Numbered from the stretch's first letter, positions 1-9,938 are shown. The stretch: 32,513 nt of DNA from Comamonadaceae bacterium (GCA_947381325.1 CANCUP010000014.1:1-32513), one strand, 5' to 3'. Notes: generated by a model not told the origin, from the sequence alone. Made by a program: numbers and translations.

Positions 1-1
1 A

Positions 2-418
2 CAGCTGGGCCGCAAACTGAGCGCCGCGGGTTTTGAGTCCGACGACATCCAACAAGCCCTGCAATGGCTGGCCGGGCTGAACCTCGCGTCGCACAGCACC
101 GAGCTGATCGACATCAGCCAAAGCGCCCCCGAAGCCCACACTGAATCTGCCCACAGCCTGCGCATTTACTCTGTCGCCGAGCAAGACCACTTGGGCGCCG
201 AATGCCTGGGCTTTGTCAACTTCCTCGAATCCGCCGGTGTGCTCTCGGCCCACATGCGCGAGATCGTGCTCGACCGTGCCATGGCGGTGCCCGGTCAACC
301 CGTGTCTTTGGACGACCTCAAAATCATCGTGCTGATGGTGTACTGGAGCGTCGGCTTAGAGCCCGACGCCTTGGTGCTCGATGAGCTGTGCGACGACCAC
401 GACCGCGTGGCGCACTGA
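2..418 (+). CDS. smg: Smg / DUF494 family protein, C-terminal part (5' truncated by window edge)
   Basis: Open frame 2 from the window start to the TGA at 416-418 (QLGRKLSAAGFESDDIQQALQWLAGL...GFVNFLESAGVLSAHMREIVLDRAM...LKIIVLMVYWS), typical of the Smg/DUF494 C-terminus. Confidence 0.8.
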   Translation, partial: QLGRKLSAAGFESDDIQQALQWLAGLNLASHSTELIDISQSAPEAHTESAHSLRIYSVAEQDHLGAECLGFVNFLESAGVLSAHMREIVLDRAMAVPGQPVSLDDLKIIVLMVYWSVGLEPDALVLDELCDDHDRVAH

Positions 419-426
419 ACAGTGGT

Positions 427-1383
427 TTAAACCACCGCCCCCGCGTTTTCATCGTCCGGGTCACCCGGTGTTTTGGGCCCGGTGGGCTTGATCAAGTCTT
501 CACGGCGAATGCCCAGCCACATGGCAATGGCGGCGGCCACAAACACCGACGAGTAAATGCCAAACAAAATGCCGATCGTGAGCGCCAGCGCAAAGTAGTG
601 CAGCGTGGCGCCACCAAACAGCAACATCGACAACACCATCAGCTGGGTACAGCCGTGGGTGATGATGGTGCGGCTGATGGTGGAGGTGATGGCGTTGTCG
701 ATGATCTCGACCGTGTCCATCTTGCGAAAGCGGCGAAAGTTCTCGCGAATCCGGTCAAAAATCACCACCGACTCGTTGACCGAGTAGCCCAGCACCGCCA
801 ACACCGCCGCCAGCACGGGCAGCGAAAACTCCCACTGGAAGAAGGCGAAAAAACCCAAGATGATGACCACGTCGTGCAAGTTGGCAATGATGGCGGCCAC
901 CGCAAACTTCCACTCAAAGCGCATGGCCAAGTACACCATGATGCCCACCACCACAAAGGCCAAGGCCTTCAAGCCATCGATGGCCAATTCATCGCCCACT
1001 TGGGGGCCGACAAACTCGGTGCGACGCAGCTGAATGTTGGCGTCTGTCGCCTTCAAAGCTGTCAACACCTGCTCGCTTTGTTGGGCCGAACTTTGGCCTT
1101 TCACGGCGGGCATGCGAATCATCACATCGCGTGCGGTGCCAAAGTTTTGCACCTGCACATCGTTCAAGCCGAGCTTGGCGATTTGGTCGCGCACCACATT
1201 CAGGTCTGCGGCCTGGCTGTAGCTCACCTCCATCAGCGTGCCGCCGGTGAACTCGACCGACAGGTGCAAGCCACGGCTGAACAAAAAGAACACCGCCGCG
1301 AGGAAAGTGAGAAACGAAATCGCGTTGAACGCAATCGCGTTCTTCATGAACGGGATGTCTTGGCGAATCTTGAAAAATTCCAC
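427..1383 (-). CDS. secF: Protein translocase subunit SecF
   Basis: 318 aa; MEFFKIRQDIPFMKNAIAFNAISFLTFLAAVFFLFSRGLHLSVEFTGGT and GYSVNESVVIFDRIREN motifs; directly follows secD. Confidence 0.97.
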   Translation of the reverse strand: MEFFKIRQDIPFMKNAIAFNAISFLTFLAAVFFLFSRGLHLSVEFTGGTLMEVSYSQAADLNVVRDQIAKLGLNDVQVQNFGTARDVMIRMPAVKGQSSAQQSEQVLTALKATDANIQLRRTEFVGPQVGDELAIDGLKALAFVVVGIMVYLAMRFEWKFAVAAIIANLHDVVIILGFFAFFQWEFSLPVLAAVLAVLGYSVNESVVIFDRIRENFRRFRKMDTVEIIDNAITSTISRTIITHGCTQLMVLSMLLFGGATLHYFALALTIGILFGIYSSVFVAAAIAMWLGIRREDLIKPTGPKTPGDPDDENAGAVV

Positions 1384-1395
1384 GGAATGTCCTTT

Positions 1396-3249
1396 TTATG
1401 CGCGCCACACCGTGCCGATGGACACGCTTTGCAATTTCTTTTGACGGCCATACCAGAGGTTGACCAAGCCGCGGGAGAAAAACACGGCCGAGAACATGCT
1501 GGTCAAAATGCCCAAGCAATGCACCACGGCAAAACCCCGCACGGGGCCGGAACCAAAAGCCAACAGCGCCAAGCCAGCAATCAAGGTGGTCACGTTGGAG
1601 TCCAAGATGGTGGCCCACGCCCGGTCGTAGCCCGCCAGAATGGCCGACTGCGGCGCAGCGCCGTTGCGCAGCTCCTCGCGCACGCGCTCGTTGATCAGCA
1701 CGTTGGCGTCAATCGCCATGCCCAGCACCAAGGCCATGGCGGCCATACCGGGCAAAGTCAGGGTGGCTTGCAGCATGGACAGCACCGCCACCAACAGCAG
1801 CAGGTTCACCGCCAAGGCCACGCTGGAGAACACGCCAAACAGCATGTAGTACACACACATGAAGGCGGTCACGGCCACAAAGCCCCAGGTCACCGAATCG
1901 AAGCCTTTGGCGATGTTTTCTGCACCCAAGCTTGGGCCAATGGTGCGCTCTTCGATGATCTCCATCGGCGCGGCCAGCGAGCCCGCACGCAACAGCAGGG
2001 CGGTGTCGTTGGCTTCGACCGTGCTCATGCGGCCTGAGATCTGCACTCGGCCACCGCCAATTTCGCTGCGAATCACCGGGGCTGTGACGACTTCGCCCTT
2101 GCCTTTTTCAAACAGCAAGATGGCCATGCGCTTGCCCACGCTCTCGCGGGTCACGTCTTTGAAAATGCGTGCGCCCTTGGCGTCAAGGGTCAGGTGCACT
2201 GCCGCTTCTTGGCTCTGGCTGTCAAAGCCAGGCTGGGCATCGGTCAAGTTTTCGCCGGTCAAGATGACTTGTTTTTTGACAATCACGGCTTGGCCGTTGC
2301 GATCCAAGAAACGCTCGGTGCCAAAAGGCACAGGGGCGTTGCTGAGCTCAGCTGCACGGGCTTCGGCGCTTTCATCGACCATGCGGATTTCCAGCGTGGC
2401 GGTCCGGCCCAAAATGTCTTTGGCCTTGGCCGTGTCTTGCACGCCAGGCAGTTGAACCACGATGCGGTCGGTGCCTTGTTGCTGAATCACCGGCTCGGCC
2501 ACGCCGAGTTCGTTGATGCGGTTGTGCAGCGTGGTGATGTTTTGCTTGATCGCCTGCTCTTGCACACGGCGTGCCGCCACCGGGTTGATGGTGGCGCTGA
2601 GTTTGAAGTCGGCGCCGTCTGGGGCGCTGGTGGTTTGCAAATCGGCAAACTGGTCTTGGATCACGCGCTGGGCCGACTCCAAAGTGGCCATCTCGCGAAA
2701 GCGCACTTCAATGGTTTGGCCGTTGCGGCTGATGCCGCTGTGGCGCACATTCTTTTCACGCAAGGTGGTGCGGATGTCGCCCGCCAGCGATTCGGTTTTC
2801 TTGGTCAACGCAGCCGGCATGTCGACTTGCAGCATGAAGTGCACGCCACCGCGCAAATCCAGGCCCAGGTACATGGGCGCAGCGTTCAGGGAGGACAACC
2901 AGGCCGGTGAGCGCGACAACAGGTTGAGCGCCACCACATAGGCCGCGTCATTGGCGTCGGGCACCAGCGCATGTTGAATCGCGTCTTTGGCCTTGAGCTG
3001 GGTGTCGGTGTTGTCAAAGCGCACTTTGAGCGAACCGTTCTCCAGCGCCAACACGTCGGGGGTGATGCCTGCAGCCTTGAGCGCCTCTTGCACGCGCTCT
3101 TGCACCGCCTGATCGACCTTGACACTGGCCTTGGCCGACGAGACTTGCACCGCAGGCGCTTCACCAAAAAAGTTGGGCAGTGTGTAAATACAGCCCACCC
3201 ACAAAGCGATGCCAATGATCGCGTATTTCCAGAACGGGTAACGGTTCAT
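1396..3249 (-). CDS. secD: Protein translocase subunit SecD
   Basis: 617 aa; MNRYPFWKYAIIGIALWVGCIYTLPNFFGE, YLGLDLRGGVHFMLQVD, GMAIDANVLINERVREE motifs. Confidence 0.97.
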   Translation of the reverse strand: MNRYPFWKYAIIGIALWVGCIYTLPNFFGEAPAVQVSSAKASVKVDQAVQERVQEALKAAGITPDVLALENGSLKVRFDNTDTQLKAKDAIQHALVPDANDAAYVVALNLLSRSPAWLSSLNAAPMYLGLDLRGGVHFMLQVDMPAALTKKTESLAGDIRTTLREKNVRHSGISRNGQTIEVRFREMATLESAQRVIQDQFADLQTTSAPDGADFKLSATINPVAARRVQEQAIKQNITTLHNRINELGVAEPVIQQQGTDRIVVQLPGVQDTAKAKDILGRTATLEIRMVDESAEARAAELSNAPVPFGTERFLDRNGQAVIVKKQVILTGENLTDAQPGFDSQSQEAAVHLTLDAKGARIFKDVTRESVGKRMAILLFEKGKGEVVTAPVIRSEIGGGRVQISGRMSTVEANDTALLLRAGSLAAPMEIIEERTIGPSLGAENIAKGFDSVTWGFVAVTAFMCVYYMLFGVFSSVALAVNLLLLVAVLSMLQATLTLPGMAAMALVLGMAIDANVLINERVREELRNGAAPQSAILAGYDRAWATILDSNVTTLIAGLALLAFGSGPVRGFAVVHCLGILTSMFSAVFFSRGLVNLWYGRQKKLQSVSIGTVWRA

Positions 3250-3267
3250 GATCGCTTGGGTGTGAAG

Positions 3268-3600
3268 TTATTTGACCGTGCCTTTGGGCAGCACTTGCAC
3301 CACAGCGCTGCGCTGCAGTTGCACTTCGACGCCGGTGGCAATTTCCACGCTCAAGGTGGTATCGCCAATCTTGCTGACTTTGCCCAGCAAGCCGCCAGCC
3401 GTCGCCACTTCGTCGCCTTTGGCCAAGGCGTCGATCATGGCCTTGTGCTCTTTTTGGCGTTTCATTTGGGGACGAATCATCACAAAGTACAGGACCACGA
3501 ACATCAACACCAAGGGCAACATGCCCGTCAGCGAAGACATGATGTCGCCACCTGCAGCAGCAGCAGGTGCGGTTTGGGCAAAAGCAGAAGAAATGAACAC
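3268..3600 (-). CDS. yajC: Preprotein translocase subunit YajC
   Basis: 110 aa from a GTG start at 3600 preceded by GGAG; PLVLMFVVLYFVMIRPQMKRQKEHKAMIDALAKGDEVATAGGLLGKV. The longer tracked ORF (to 3777) is not needed. Confidence 0.92.
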   Translation of the reverse strand: MFISSAFAQTAPAAAAGGDIMSSLTGMLPLVLMFVVLYFVMIRPQMKRQKEHKAMIDALAKGDEVATAGGLLGKVSKIGDTTLSVEIATGVEVQLQRSAVVQVLPKGTVK

Positions 3601-3734
3601 GGTGGAACTCCAAATAGAAGGGCTCCCACCAAGGCGCAAAACGCACCCCAGCAGGCCAGCCGGCGATTGTATGCGGCGGGGGCGAGCCAGTTGTTGCCGT
3701 GGAATAGGCAGGCTGGTTTCGCCCAGCCAAAGCT

Positions 3735-6700
3735 TCACGACGTGCTGCTGTGCCACTGCGCCAGCAAACCGTCCCACTTTCCGCGCGCCGCCGCCAAGTT
3801 GCGCGCCTTCACATGGCCAAAGCCCTTGATCTGCTCGGGCACACGGGCCAGTTCAAGCGCCAGTGCGCGGTTGTCCGGCGTGAGCTTGGCCAACACCACG
3901 TCCACCGTGGCGCGGTACTCGTCGATCAAGGCACGCTCGGTGCGTCGCTCCTCGCTGTAGCCAAAGATGTCCAGCGGCGTGCCCCGCAAGCCCTTGAAGT
4001 GTTTGAGCAACTTGAAGCCCGTCAACATCGCCGGGCCAAACTTTTGCTTTTGCAACTCGCCTTTGGCGTTGGTCTTGGCGATCAAGGGGGGGGCCAGGTG
4101 GTAGTGGAGGGTGTAGTTGCCTTCAAACAGGCCCTGGATGTTTTGCAAGAACGCCGCATCGGTGTGCAAGCGCGCCACCTCGTACTCGTCCTTGTAAGCC
4201 ATCAGCTTGAACAGGTTGCGCGCCACCGCCTCGGTGAGCGAGGTTGTGTGCAACACCGCCTCGGCGGCACGCACGCGCTCGACCACGCCGAGGTAGCGCT
4301 GCGCGTAGGCGGCGCTCTGGTAATCGGTCAAAAACGCCACGCGCCGCGCAATCACCTCATCCACACCCACGGGTTTGTGAAACTGCACCACCTGCGCAGG
4401 CGCCAGCGCCGCTTGCACCGCCGCCCAGTCGTGCGCACATTGGCGGCCCCAGGCAAACGCCGCTTGGTTCTGCGCCACGGCCACCGCATTGAGTTCCATG
4501 GCGCGCATCAAGGCCTCATGGCCCAAGGGCACCCAGCCTTTTTGCCAGGCGTAGCCCAAGATCATGGGGTTGACAAAGATGCTGTCGCCCAACACCTGCA
4601 GGGCCACGCGGTTGGCGTCGAACAGCCCCAAACCTTCAGCGCCCACGGTGTGTGCAATTTCAGCCACGCATTGGTCTGCTGGGTTTTGCCAGTCGGTGTG
4701 TTTGACAAACGCCGCCGTGGGTGTGCTGTAGGCGTTGAGAGCCACATGGGTGCGGCCTGCGCGCATGCGCTGCAGGGTTTCTTTGCCGGCGGTGACGATG
4801 GGGTCGCAGCCCAAGATCAAGTCGGCCGACGCCAAGCTCACGCGGGTGGTGCGGATCGCGTCTTGGTCCTTGGCGATCAGCACATGGCTCCAGGTGGCGC
4901 CGCCTTTTTGCGCCAAGCCTGCCGCATCTTGGGTGACGATGCCCTTGCCTTCGATGTGCGCCGCCATGCCCAGCAACTGGCCGATGGTGATCACGCCGGT
5001 GCCGCCCACACCCGCCACCACCGTGCCCCAGGCTTGGTCGAGGGGCGGCAAGCTGGGCTCTGGCAATTCAGGGTGGGGATAGGCCAAAGCGGCCACGCCC
5101 TTGGCCTTCTTTTTCAGCTGACCGCCTTCCACCGTCACAAAGCTGGGGCAAAAGCCTTTCAAGCAACTCGTGTCTTTGTTGCAGGTGCTTTGGTTGATGC
5201 TGCGTTTGCGGCCCCACTCGGTCTCCAGCGGCTCCACGCTCAAACAGTTGCTTTGCACGCCGCAGTCGCCGCAGCCTTCGCACACCAAGTCGTTGATCAC
5301 CACGCGCACCGCAGGGTCCACCATCGTGCCGCGTTTGCGGCGGCGGCGTTTTTCGGTGGCGCAGGTTTGGTCGTAGATGATGACGGTGCAGCCTTGGATC
5401 TCGCGCATCTCGCGCTGGACGCGGTCGAGTTCGTCGCGGTGGAACACCGCCACGCCTGCGCCCAGATCGGCACCCTCGTATTTCTCTGGCTCGTCGGTCA
5501 CCACCACGATGCGCTGTGCGCCTTCGGCCTTCATGCTGTGCGCAATTTGCAGCACGCTGTGGCCCTCGGGGCGTTCGCCCACCGGCTGGCCGCCGGTCAT
5601 GGCCACGGCGTCGTTGTACAAAATTTTGTAGGTGATGTTCACGCCTGCAGCAATGCTTTGGCGAATCGCCAAGAGGCCGCTGTGAAAGTAAGTGCCGTCG
5701 CCCATGTTGGCAAACATGTGGGTGTCGTTCACAAACGGCTGCTGTCCCACCCACGGCGTGCCCTCGCCGCCCATTTGGGTGAAGCCGCTGGTGCTGCGGT
5801 CCATCCACAAGACCATGAAGTGGCAACCAATGCCAGCCATGGCGCGCGAGCCTTCGGGCACACGGGTGGAGGTGTTGTGCGGGCAGCCCGAACAAAACCA
5901 GGGCTGGCGGTCGGCCTTGAGCTCGACCACCTGCATGGCACGTTCTTTGGCGTTGAGGATGGCCAGTTGCGCATCGATGCGGGCTTGGGTGTCGGCATCG
6001 AGCCCGAGTTTTTTCAAGCGCTGGGCAATGGCCTTGGCAATCAAGGCAGGGTTCAAATCAGCATTGGCACGCAGCAAGGTGTTGGCGCTGGGGTTGGGTT
6101 GCGACCATTCGCCGCCCGAGAAGTCCCCTTCCACCTCGTTGAACTTGCCCAGCACATGGGGGCGCACGTCGGCGCGCCAGTTGTAGAGCTCTTCTTTGAG
6201 CTGGTACTCAATGACTTGGCGTTTTTCTTCCACCACCAAAATTTCTTGCAAGCCGGTGGCGAACTCGCGCGTGAGTTGTGCGTCCAGCGGCCACACCACA
6301 CTGACCTTGTGCAAGCGAATGCCCACCCGTTGGCAGGTGGCGTCGTCCAGCCCCAAATCGAGCAAGGCCTGACGGGTGTCGTTGTAGGCCTTGCCACTGG
6401 CGATCAAGCCGAAGCGGTCGTTCGGGCCTTCGATCACGTTGTGGTTCAAGCGGTTGGCGCGCACATAGGCCAGCGCCGCGTACCACTTGTAGTCAAACAA
6501 GCGGGCCTCTTGGCTCAGCGCGTCGTCGGGCCAGCGGATGTGCAGGCCGCCACGCGGCATCTCAAATTCGGGCAATACGATGTTCACGCGCGCGGGGTCG
6601 ATCACGGCGGTGGCACTGGATTCGACAATTTCTTGGATCGTCTTCATGCCCGACCACAGGCCCGAGAAACGGCTCATGGCGATGGCGTGCAGGCCCAAAT

Positions 6701-7277
6701 CCAAGACCTCTTGCACGCTGGCCGGGAAGAACACCGGCGTGCCACAGGCTTTGAAAATGTGGTCGCTCTGGTGCGCCGCGGTGGAGCTTTTGGCCACATG
6801 GTCGTCGCCGGCCACCGCCAGCACGCCCCCCCAAGGCGTGGTGCCTGCCATGTTGGCGTGTTTGAAGACATCCGAGCAGCGGTCCACGCCGGGGCCTTTG
6901 CCATACCAAATGCCAAACACGCCGTCGAACTTGTTGCTGCCCGGCGGGGCAAAGCCCAGTTGTTGGGTGCCCCACAAGGCGGTGGCCGCCAACTCTTCGT
7001 TCACACCGGGCTGAAACACGATGTGCTGCGCCTGCAAATACGACTTGGCCTTCCACAACGCCTGGTCATAGCCGCCCAAGGGCGAGCCACGGTAGCCACT
7101 GATGAAGCCGGCGGTGTTTTTGCCTTGCAGCGCGTCACGTTGGCGCTGCAACATCGGCAACTTGACCAAGGCTTGCACGCCGCTCATGAAGGCACGGCCC
7201 ACGTCAAGGCTGTACTTGTCGTCCAAGGTGACGGTGTCGAGTGCGCGGCGAATGTGCTCGGGCAAGGGTGCGTTCAT
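3735..7277 (-). CDS. Indolepyruvate ferredoxin oxidoreductase family protein (fused alpha/gamma-type)
   Basis: About 1180 aa; FISGYRGSPLGGYD, FCSGCPHNTSTRVPEGSRAMAGIGCH (TPP domain), CEGCGDCGVQSNC (Fe-S), GVGGTGVITIGQLLGMAAH. ATG at 7277 has an upstream AGGAG. Confidence 0.93.
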   Translation of the reverse strand: MNAPLPEHIRRALDTVTLDDKYSLDVGRAFMSGVQALVKLPMLQRQRDALQGKNTAGFISGYRGSPLGGYDQALWKAKSYLQAQHIVFQPGVNEELAATALWGTQQLGFAPPGSNKFDGVFGIWYGKGPGVDRCSDVFKHANMAGTTPWGGVLAVAGDDHVAKSSTAAHQSDHIFKACGTPVFFPASVQEVLDLGLHAIAMSRFSGLWSGMKTIQEIVESSATAVIDPARVNIVLPEFEMPRGGLHIRWPDDALSQEARLFDYKWYAALAYVRANRLNHNVIEGPNDRFGLIASGKAYNDTRQALLDLGLDDATCQRVGIRLHKVSVVWPLDAQLTREFATGLQEILVVEEKRQVIEYQLKEELYNWRADVRPHVLGKFNEVEGDFSGGEWSQPNPSANTLLRANADLNPALIAKAIAQRLKKLGLDADTQARIDAQLAILNAKERAMQVVELKADRQPWFCSGCPHNTSTRVPEGSRAMAGIGCHFMVLWMDRSTSGFTQMGGEGTPWVGQQPFVNDTHMFANMGDGTYFHSGLLAIRQSIAAGVNITYKILYNDAVAMTGGQPVGERPEGHSVLQIAHSMKAEGAQRIVVVTDEPEKYEGADLGAGVAVFHRDELDRVQREMREIQGCTVIIYDQTCATEKRRRRKRGTMVDPAVRVVINDLVCEGCGDCGVQSNCLSVEPLETEWGRKRSINQSTCNKDTSCLKGFCPSFVTVEGGQLKKKAKGVAALAYPHPELPEPSLPPLDQAWGTVVAGVGGTGVITIGQLLGMAAHIEGKGIVTQDAAGLAQKGGATWSHVLIAKDQDAIRTTRVSLASADLILGCDPIVTAGKETLQRMRAGRTHVALNAYSTPTAAFVKHTDWQNPADQCVAEIAHTVGAEGLGLFDANRVALQVLGDSIFVNPMILGYAWQKGWVPLGHEALMRAMELNAVAVAQNQAAFAWGRQCAHDWAAVQAALAPAQVVQFHKPVGVDEVIARRVAFLTDYQSAAYAQRYLGVVERVRAAEAVLHTTSLTEAVARNLFKLMAYKDEYEVARLHTDAAFLQNIQGLFEGNYTLHYHLAPPLIAKTNAKGELQKQKFGPAMLTGFKLLKHFKGLRGTPLDIFGYSEERRTERALIDEYRATVDVVLAKLTPDNRALALELARVPEQIKGFGHVKARNLAAARGKWDGLLAQWHSSTS

Positions 7278-7385
7278 CGCGGGCTCCTGGGGTTCACGGG
7301 GTGAGCTCAAAGTGTAGACCCGTCCCGCCCCGGCGCTGCCCGCTCGGGCGTCCTGTGTGCTGCCCTGCAGGCACGCGATGTGTTG

Positions 7386-7898
7386 TCAGTGCAGCTTGGG
7401 CGGCAGGGCGAGGTCGGGGGCGGGTGCACCGACGTCGGCCGCAGCCACGCCCACGCCCCAGGCGGCGTTGTCTTGCAGCTTGTGGAGCAGGGTCACCAAG
7501 AGTTGCAGCACCGTGGGCGGCAAATTCAAGTTCACCCGTTGGCCGGTGAGCAGTTGAAACTCAATGTGGGTGTGGTCATCGTGTTGGTTCATGACCAGGC
7601 CCACCACCAACAGCGCGTGCTCGCCCAGGGGTTTGTCGGCGGCGGCCTCGTAGCCATCGCGAAATGTCACCTGCTGCGCGACCGTTTGCTGCTGAAAGGC
7701 TTGCACCGCCTGCGCCACATGGGGCGCGTGGGTTTTTTGCAGGTGGTGCACGCTCAGTTGCTGGCTGCCTTGCAGCAGCGCTTGCACCATGCGGCGGGTC
7801 AGCCAAAAGCTGAACTCTTGGTTCTCGTGGGTGTTGAAGCGAAACAAGACCCGATCTTCTTGGGACACCCACTCGCCGTTGAATTGTTTGATGCCCAT
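7386..7898 (-). CDS. Conserved hypothetical protein (170 aa), likely coupled to mltA
   Basis: ORF MGIKQFNGEWVSQEDRVLFRFNTHENQEFSFWLTRRMVQALL...; starts 2 nt after the mltA stop; no domain recognised with confidence. Confidence 0.65.
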   Translation of the reverse strand: MGIKQFNGEWVSQEDRVLFRFNTHENQEFSFWLTRRMVQALLQGSQQLSVHHLQKTHAPHVAQAVQAFQQQTVAQQVTFRDGYEAAADKPLGEHALLVVGLVMNQHDDHTHIEFQLLTGQRVNLNLPPTVLQLLVTLLHKLQDNAAWGVGVAAADVGAPAPDLALPPKLH

Positions 7899-7900
7899 GC

Positions 7901-9115
7901 TCACCTGGGCCACAGCACCCACAGGCGCAGGTTTTGTTTCACACGGCCGGCCAACTCGCCCGCTTGCGCGCCGGTGCCCGCAAAGTAGTCGGCACGCACA
8001 GCACCCACGATGGCGCTGCCGGTGTCTTGCGCAAACACCAGACGCTGCAGCTGCACCGTGGGCCCACTGGAGACCAGCCACACGGGCGCGGCATAGGGCA
8101 CCGAGTCTTTGTCCACGGCGATGGAGCGTCCCGCCGTGAGTGGCACGCCTTGGGCGCCGCGTGGTCCCAAATCGGCATCGGCCGCAGCGCGCTGCTCGGG
8201 GCGAAAAAACACGTAGCGCGGATTGCTCCACAACATCTCTTGCACCAAGCGCGGGTTACCGGCTTGGGTGGCGCTGATCCAAGCCTTGATGCCAGGCCAT
8301 GACGCGTCACGCACCCAACCACGGTCGAGCAACCAGCGGCCCACGCTTTGGTAGGGCTGCTCGTTGGAGCCCGCAAAGGCCAAGCGCAGCACGCTGGTCT
8401 GACCTTGCGCGTCGGTGATGCGCACGCGGCCCGAGCCTTGGATGTGCAACACCAGCGCGTCAATCGGGTCGGCCAACCAAGCCACCTCGCGGCCTCGCAG
8501 CGCTTCTTGAGCCTGCGGTTGAGTGTCAATCTCTTGCCGGGTGAACCATGCGCGCCCCGCCCGACGCAGCTCGGCCAAGCCCTCGGGTGGCGCATACAAG
8601 GGCACCTCAAAGCCAGGGCGGCGTTGCGCAGACGCCTCCAACATGGGCTCGTAGTAACTGGTGAGCAAGCCCTCGGGCGCGCCATCCAGCGCCTCCACAC
8701 GGTAGGGCTGCAAGCGCGCCATCATCCACACGCGGCGCTCGTCGTCGCTGGCCAACAAGAGCTGGCGCACCTCTGGACACAGCGGCCCCAACAAAGGGCC
8801 AGGGCGTTCGCAGTTTTGCAACCACGCATTCCACGCCTCGTGCAAGCTGTCGTCTGGCCAACCCGGCAAGTCGTCCCACGACACCGGCGTCCAGCGACTG
8901 CGCACCGACAGCTGCGGGCTGGGTGTGCCTGGCAACCCGGCCAAGGCGCCGCTGGCACGCGGTACCTCGCTCAAAGGCCGCGCGGGCACGCTGGGCCCAC
9001 CCGGCGTAGGCCGCAGCGCGTCGTCTGCGGGCAGGCGCAAGGGAGGGCCTGAGCCGCAGGCCACCAAGCTTCCTACAATCAGCGCCGACGCCACACGCCA
9101 CAGGAGTTGTCTCAT
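7901..9115 (-). CDS. mltA: Membrane-bound lytic murein transglycosylase A
   Basis: Lipoprotein signal MRQLLWRVASALIVGSLVACGSG; MltA-family blocks LLTSYYEPMLEAS, DPIDALVLHIQGSGRVRI, VFAQDTGSAIVGAVRADYFAGTG. Confidence 0.92.
   Translation of the reverse strand: MRQLLWRVASALIVGSLVACGSGPPLRLPADDALRPTPGGPSVPARPLSEVPRASGALAGLPGTPSPQLSVRSRWTPVSWDDLPGWPDDSLHEAWNAWLQNCERPGPLLGPLCPEVRQLLLASDDERRVWMMARLQPYRVEALDGAPEGLLTSYYEPMLEASAQRRPGFEVPLYAPPEGLAELRRAGRAWFTRQEIDTQPQAQEALRGREVAWLADPIDALVLHIQGSGRVRITDAQGQTSVLRLAFAGSNEQPYQSVGRWLLDRGWVRDASWPGIKAWISATQAGNPRLVQEMLWSNPRYVFFRPEQRAAADADLGPRGAQGVPLTAGRSIAVDKDSVPYAAPVWLVSSGPTVQLQRLVFAQDTGSAIVGAVRADYFAGTGAQAGELAGRVKQNLRLWVLWPR
9074..9079 (+). promoter_or_regulatory. 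Candidate -10 element (TACAAT) for the small membrane protein gene, inside the mltA 5' coding region
   Basis: 5/6 match to TATAAT, 34 nt upstream of the ATG at 9114; no good -35 seen. Confidence 0.25.
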
Positions 9116-9278
9116 GCTGTTGATTTTGCTCGAAGCCTTGGGTGCGGGTTGCATCCTGGTGCTGATCGTGTGGTGGACCATGTTCTCAGGCCGCGCACAA
9201 ACCGAAGCGACGCACAAAGCGGCGAACCAGCAAGCGCCCACGCTCCCCGAGACCGCCGAGCGCGACATCCAACCCTGA
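9114..9278 (+). CDS. Small single-pass membrane protein (54 aa)
   Basis: MLLILLEALGAGCILVLIVWWTMFSGRAQTEATHKAANQQAPTLPETAERDIQP; strong SD (AGGAG at 9102-9106) 7 nt before the ATG; one N-terminal TM followed by a basic residue and a polar tail. Confidence 0.7.
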   Translation: MLLILLEALGAGCILVLIVWWTMFSGRAQTEATHKAANQQAPTLPETAERDIQP

Positions 9279-9283
9279 AGCCG

Positions 9284-9922
9284 TCATTCACCACGCAACA
9301 AATTGGCCAGCTCGACCGCTGACTTGACCTGCATCTTGTCAAACACCCGCGCGCGGTGAACCTCCACGGTGCGCACGCTGATGTCGAGCTGATCGGCGAT
9401 CAGTTTGTTGGGCAAACCCTCCACCACCAAGCGCATCACGTCGCGCTCGCGCTCGGTCAAATCGGCCAAGCTTTGCTGCAAGGCCTGCTTGGCGCGTTGC
9501 GTCTGCAAGGTTTGCGCCGAGCGAGACAAAGCCTGCTCGATGCGGTCCACCAAGGCGTTGTCGGAAAAGGGTTTTTCGCAAAAATCAAACGCGCCACGCT
9601 TGACCGCGTCCACAGCGGTGGGCACATCGGCGTGCCCAGTGAGAAAAATCACCGGCAGCACATCGAGCAAGTCGCGTTCAATCAACAACTCAAACAAGGC
9701 CAAGCCGCTCATGCCCGGCATGCGCACGTCGAGCAACAAACAGCCCGGTTGGCTGGGCGACCAGGGCAGTGGATGGGAGGCCTGCAACCACTGAGCAAAC
9801 GCATCGGCACTGTCGAAGGTGTCGCTGGGGAGTCGGCGCGAACGCAACAGCCAAGCCAAGGCTTCGCGCACCCCCGCGTCGTCGTCCACGATGAATACAA
9901 GTGCGTCTTCGGTCGGTTGCAT
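9284..9922 (-). CDS. Response regulator, FixJ/NarL type (REC + LuxR HTH)
   Basis: FIVDDDAGVREALAWLLRS, LLLDVRMPGMSG, LTERERDVMRLVVEGLPNKLIADQLDISVRTVEVHRARVFDKM. Confidence 0.94.
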   Translation of the reverse strand: MQPTEDALVFIVDDDAGVREALAWLLRSRRLPSDTFDSADAFAQWLQASHPLPWSPSQPGCLLLDVRMPGMSGLALFELLIERDLLDVLPVIFLTGHADVPTAVDAVKRGAFDFCEKPFSDNALVDRIEQALSRSAQTLQTQRAKQALQQSLADLTERERDVMRLVVEGLPNKLIADQLDISVRTVEVHRARVFDKMQVKSAVELANLLRGE

Positions 9923-9938
9923 GGGCGTTCCTTAGAAA

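Noticed and set aside
388-2037. 549-aa + strand ORF antisense to secF/secD
   Set aside because: Same antisense-register artefact; secF and secD happen to share the phase. Low-complexity HGQ-rich translation and overlaps two certain genes.
3750-7304. 1184-aa + strand ORF mirroring the indolepyruvate oxidoreductase gene
   Set aside because: It is in exact antisense codon register, so its stops would require TTA, CTA or TCA codons in the real gene, which are avoided at this GC content. Translation is His/Gln/Ala-rich with no recognisable domain.
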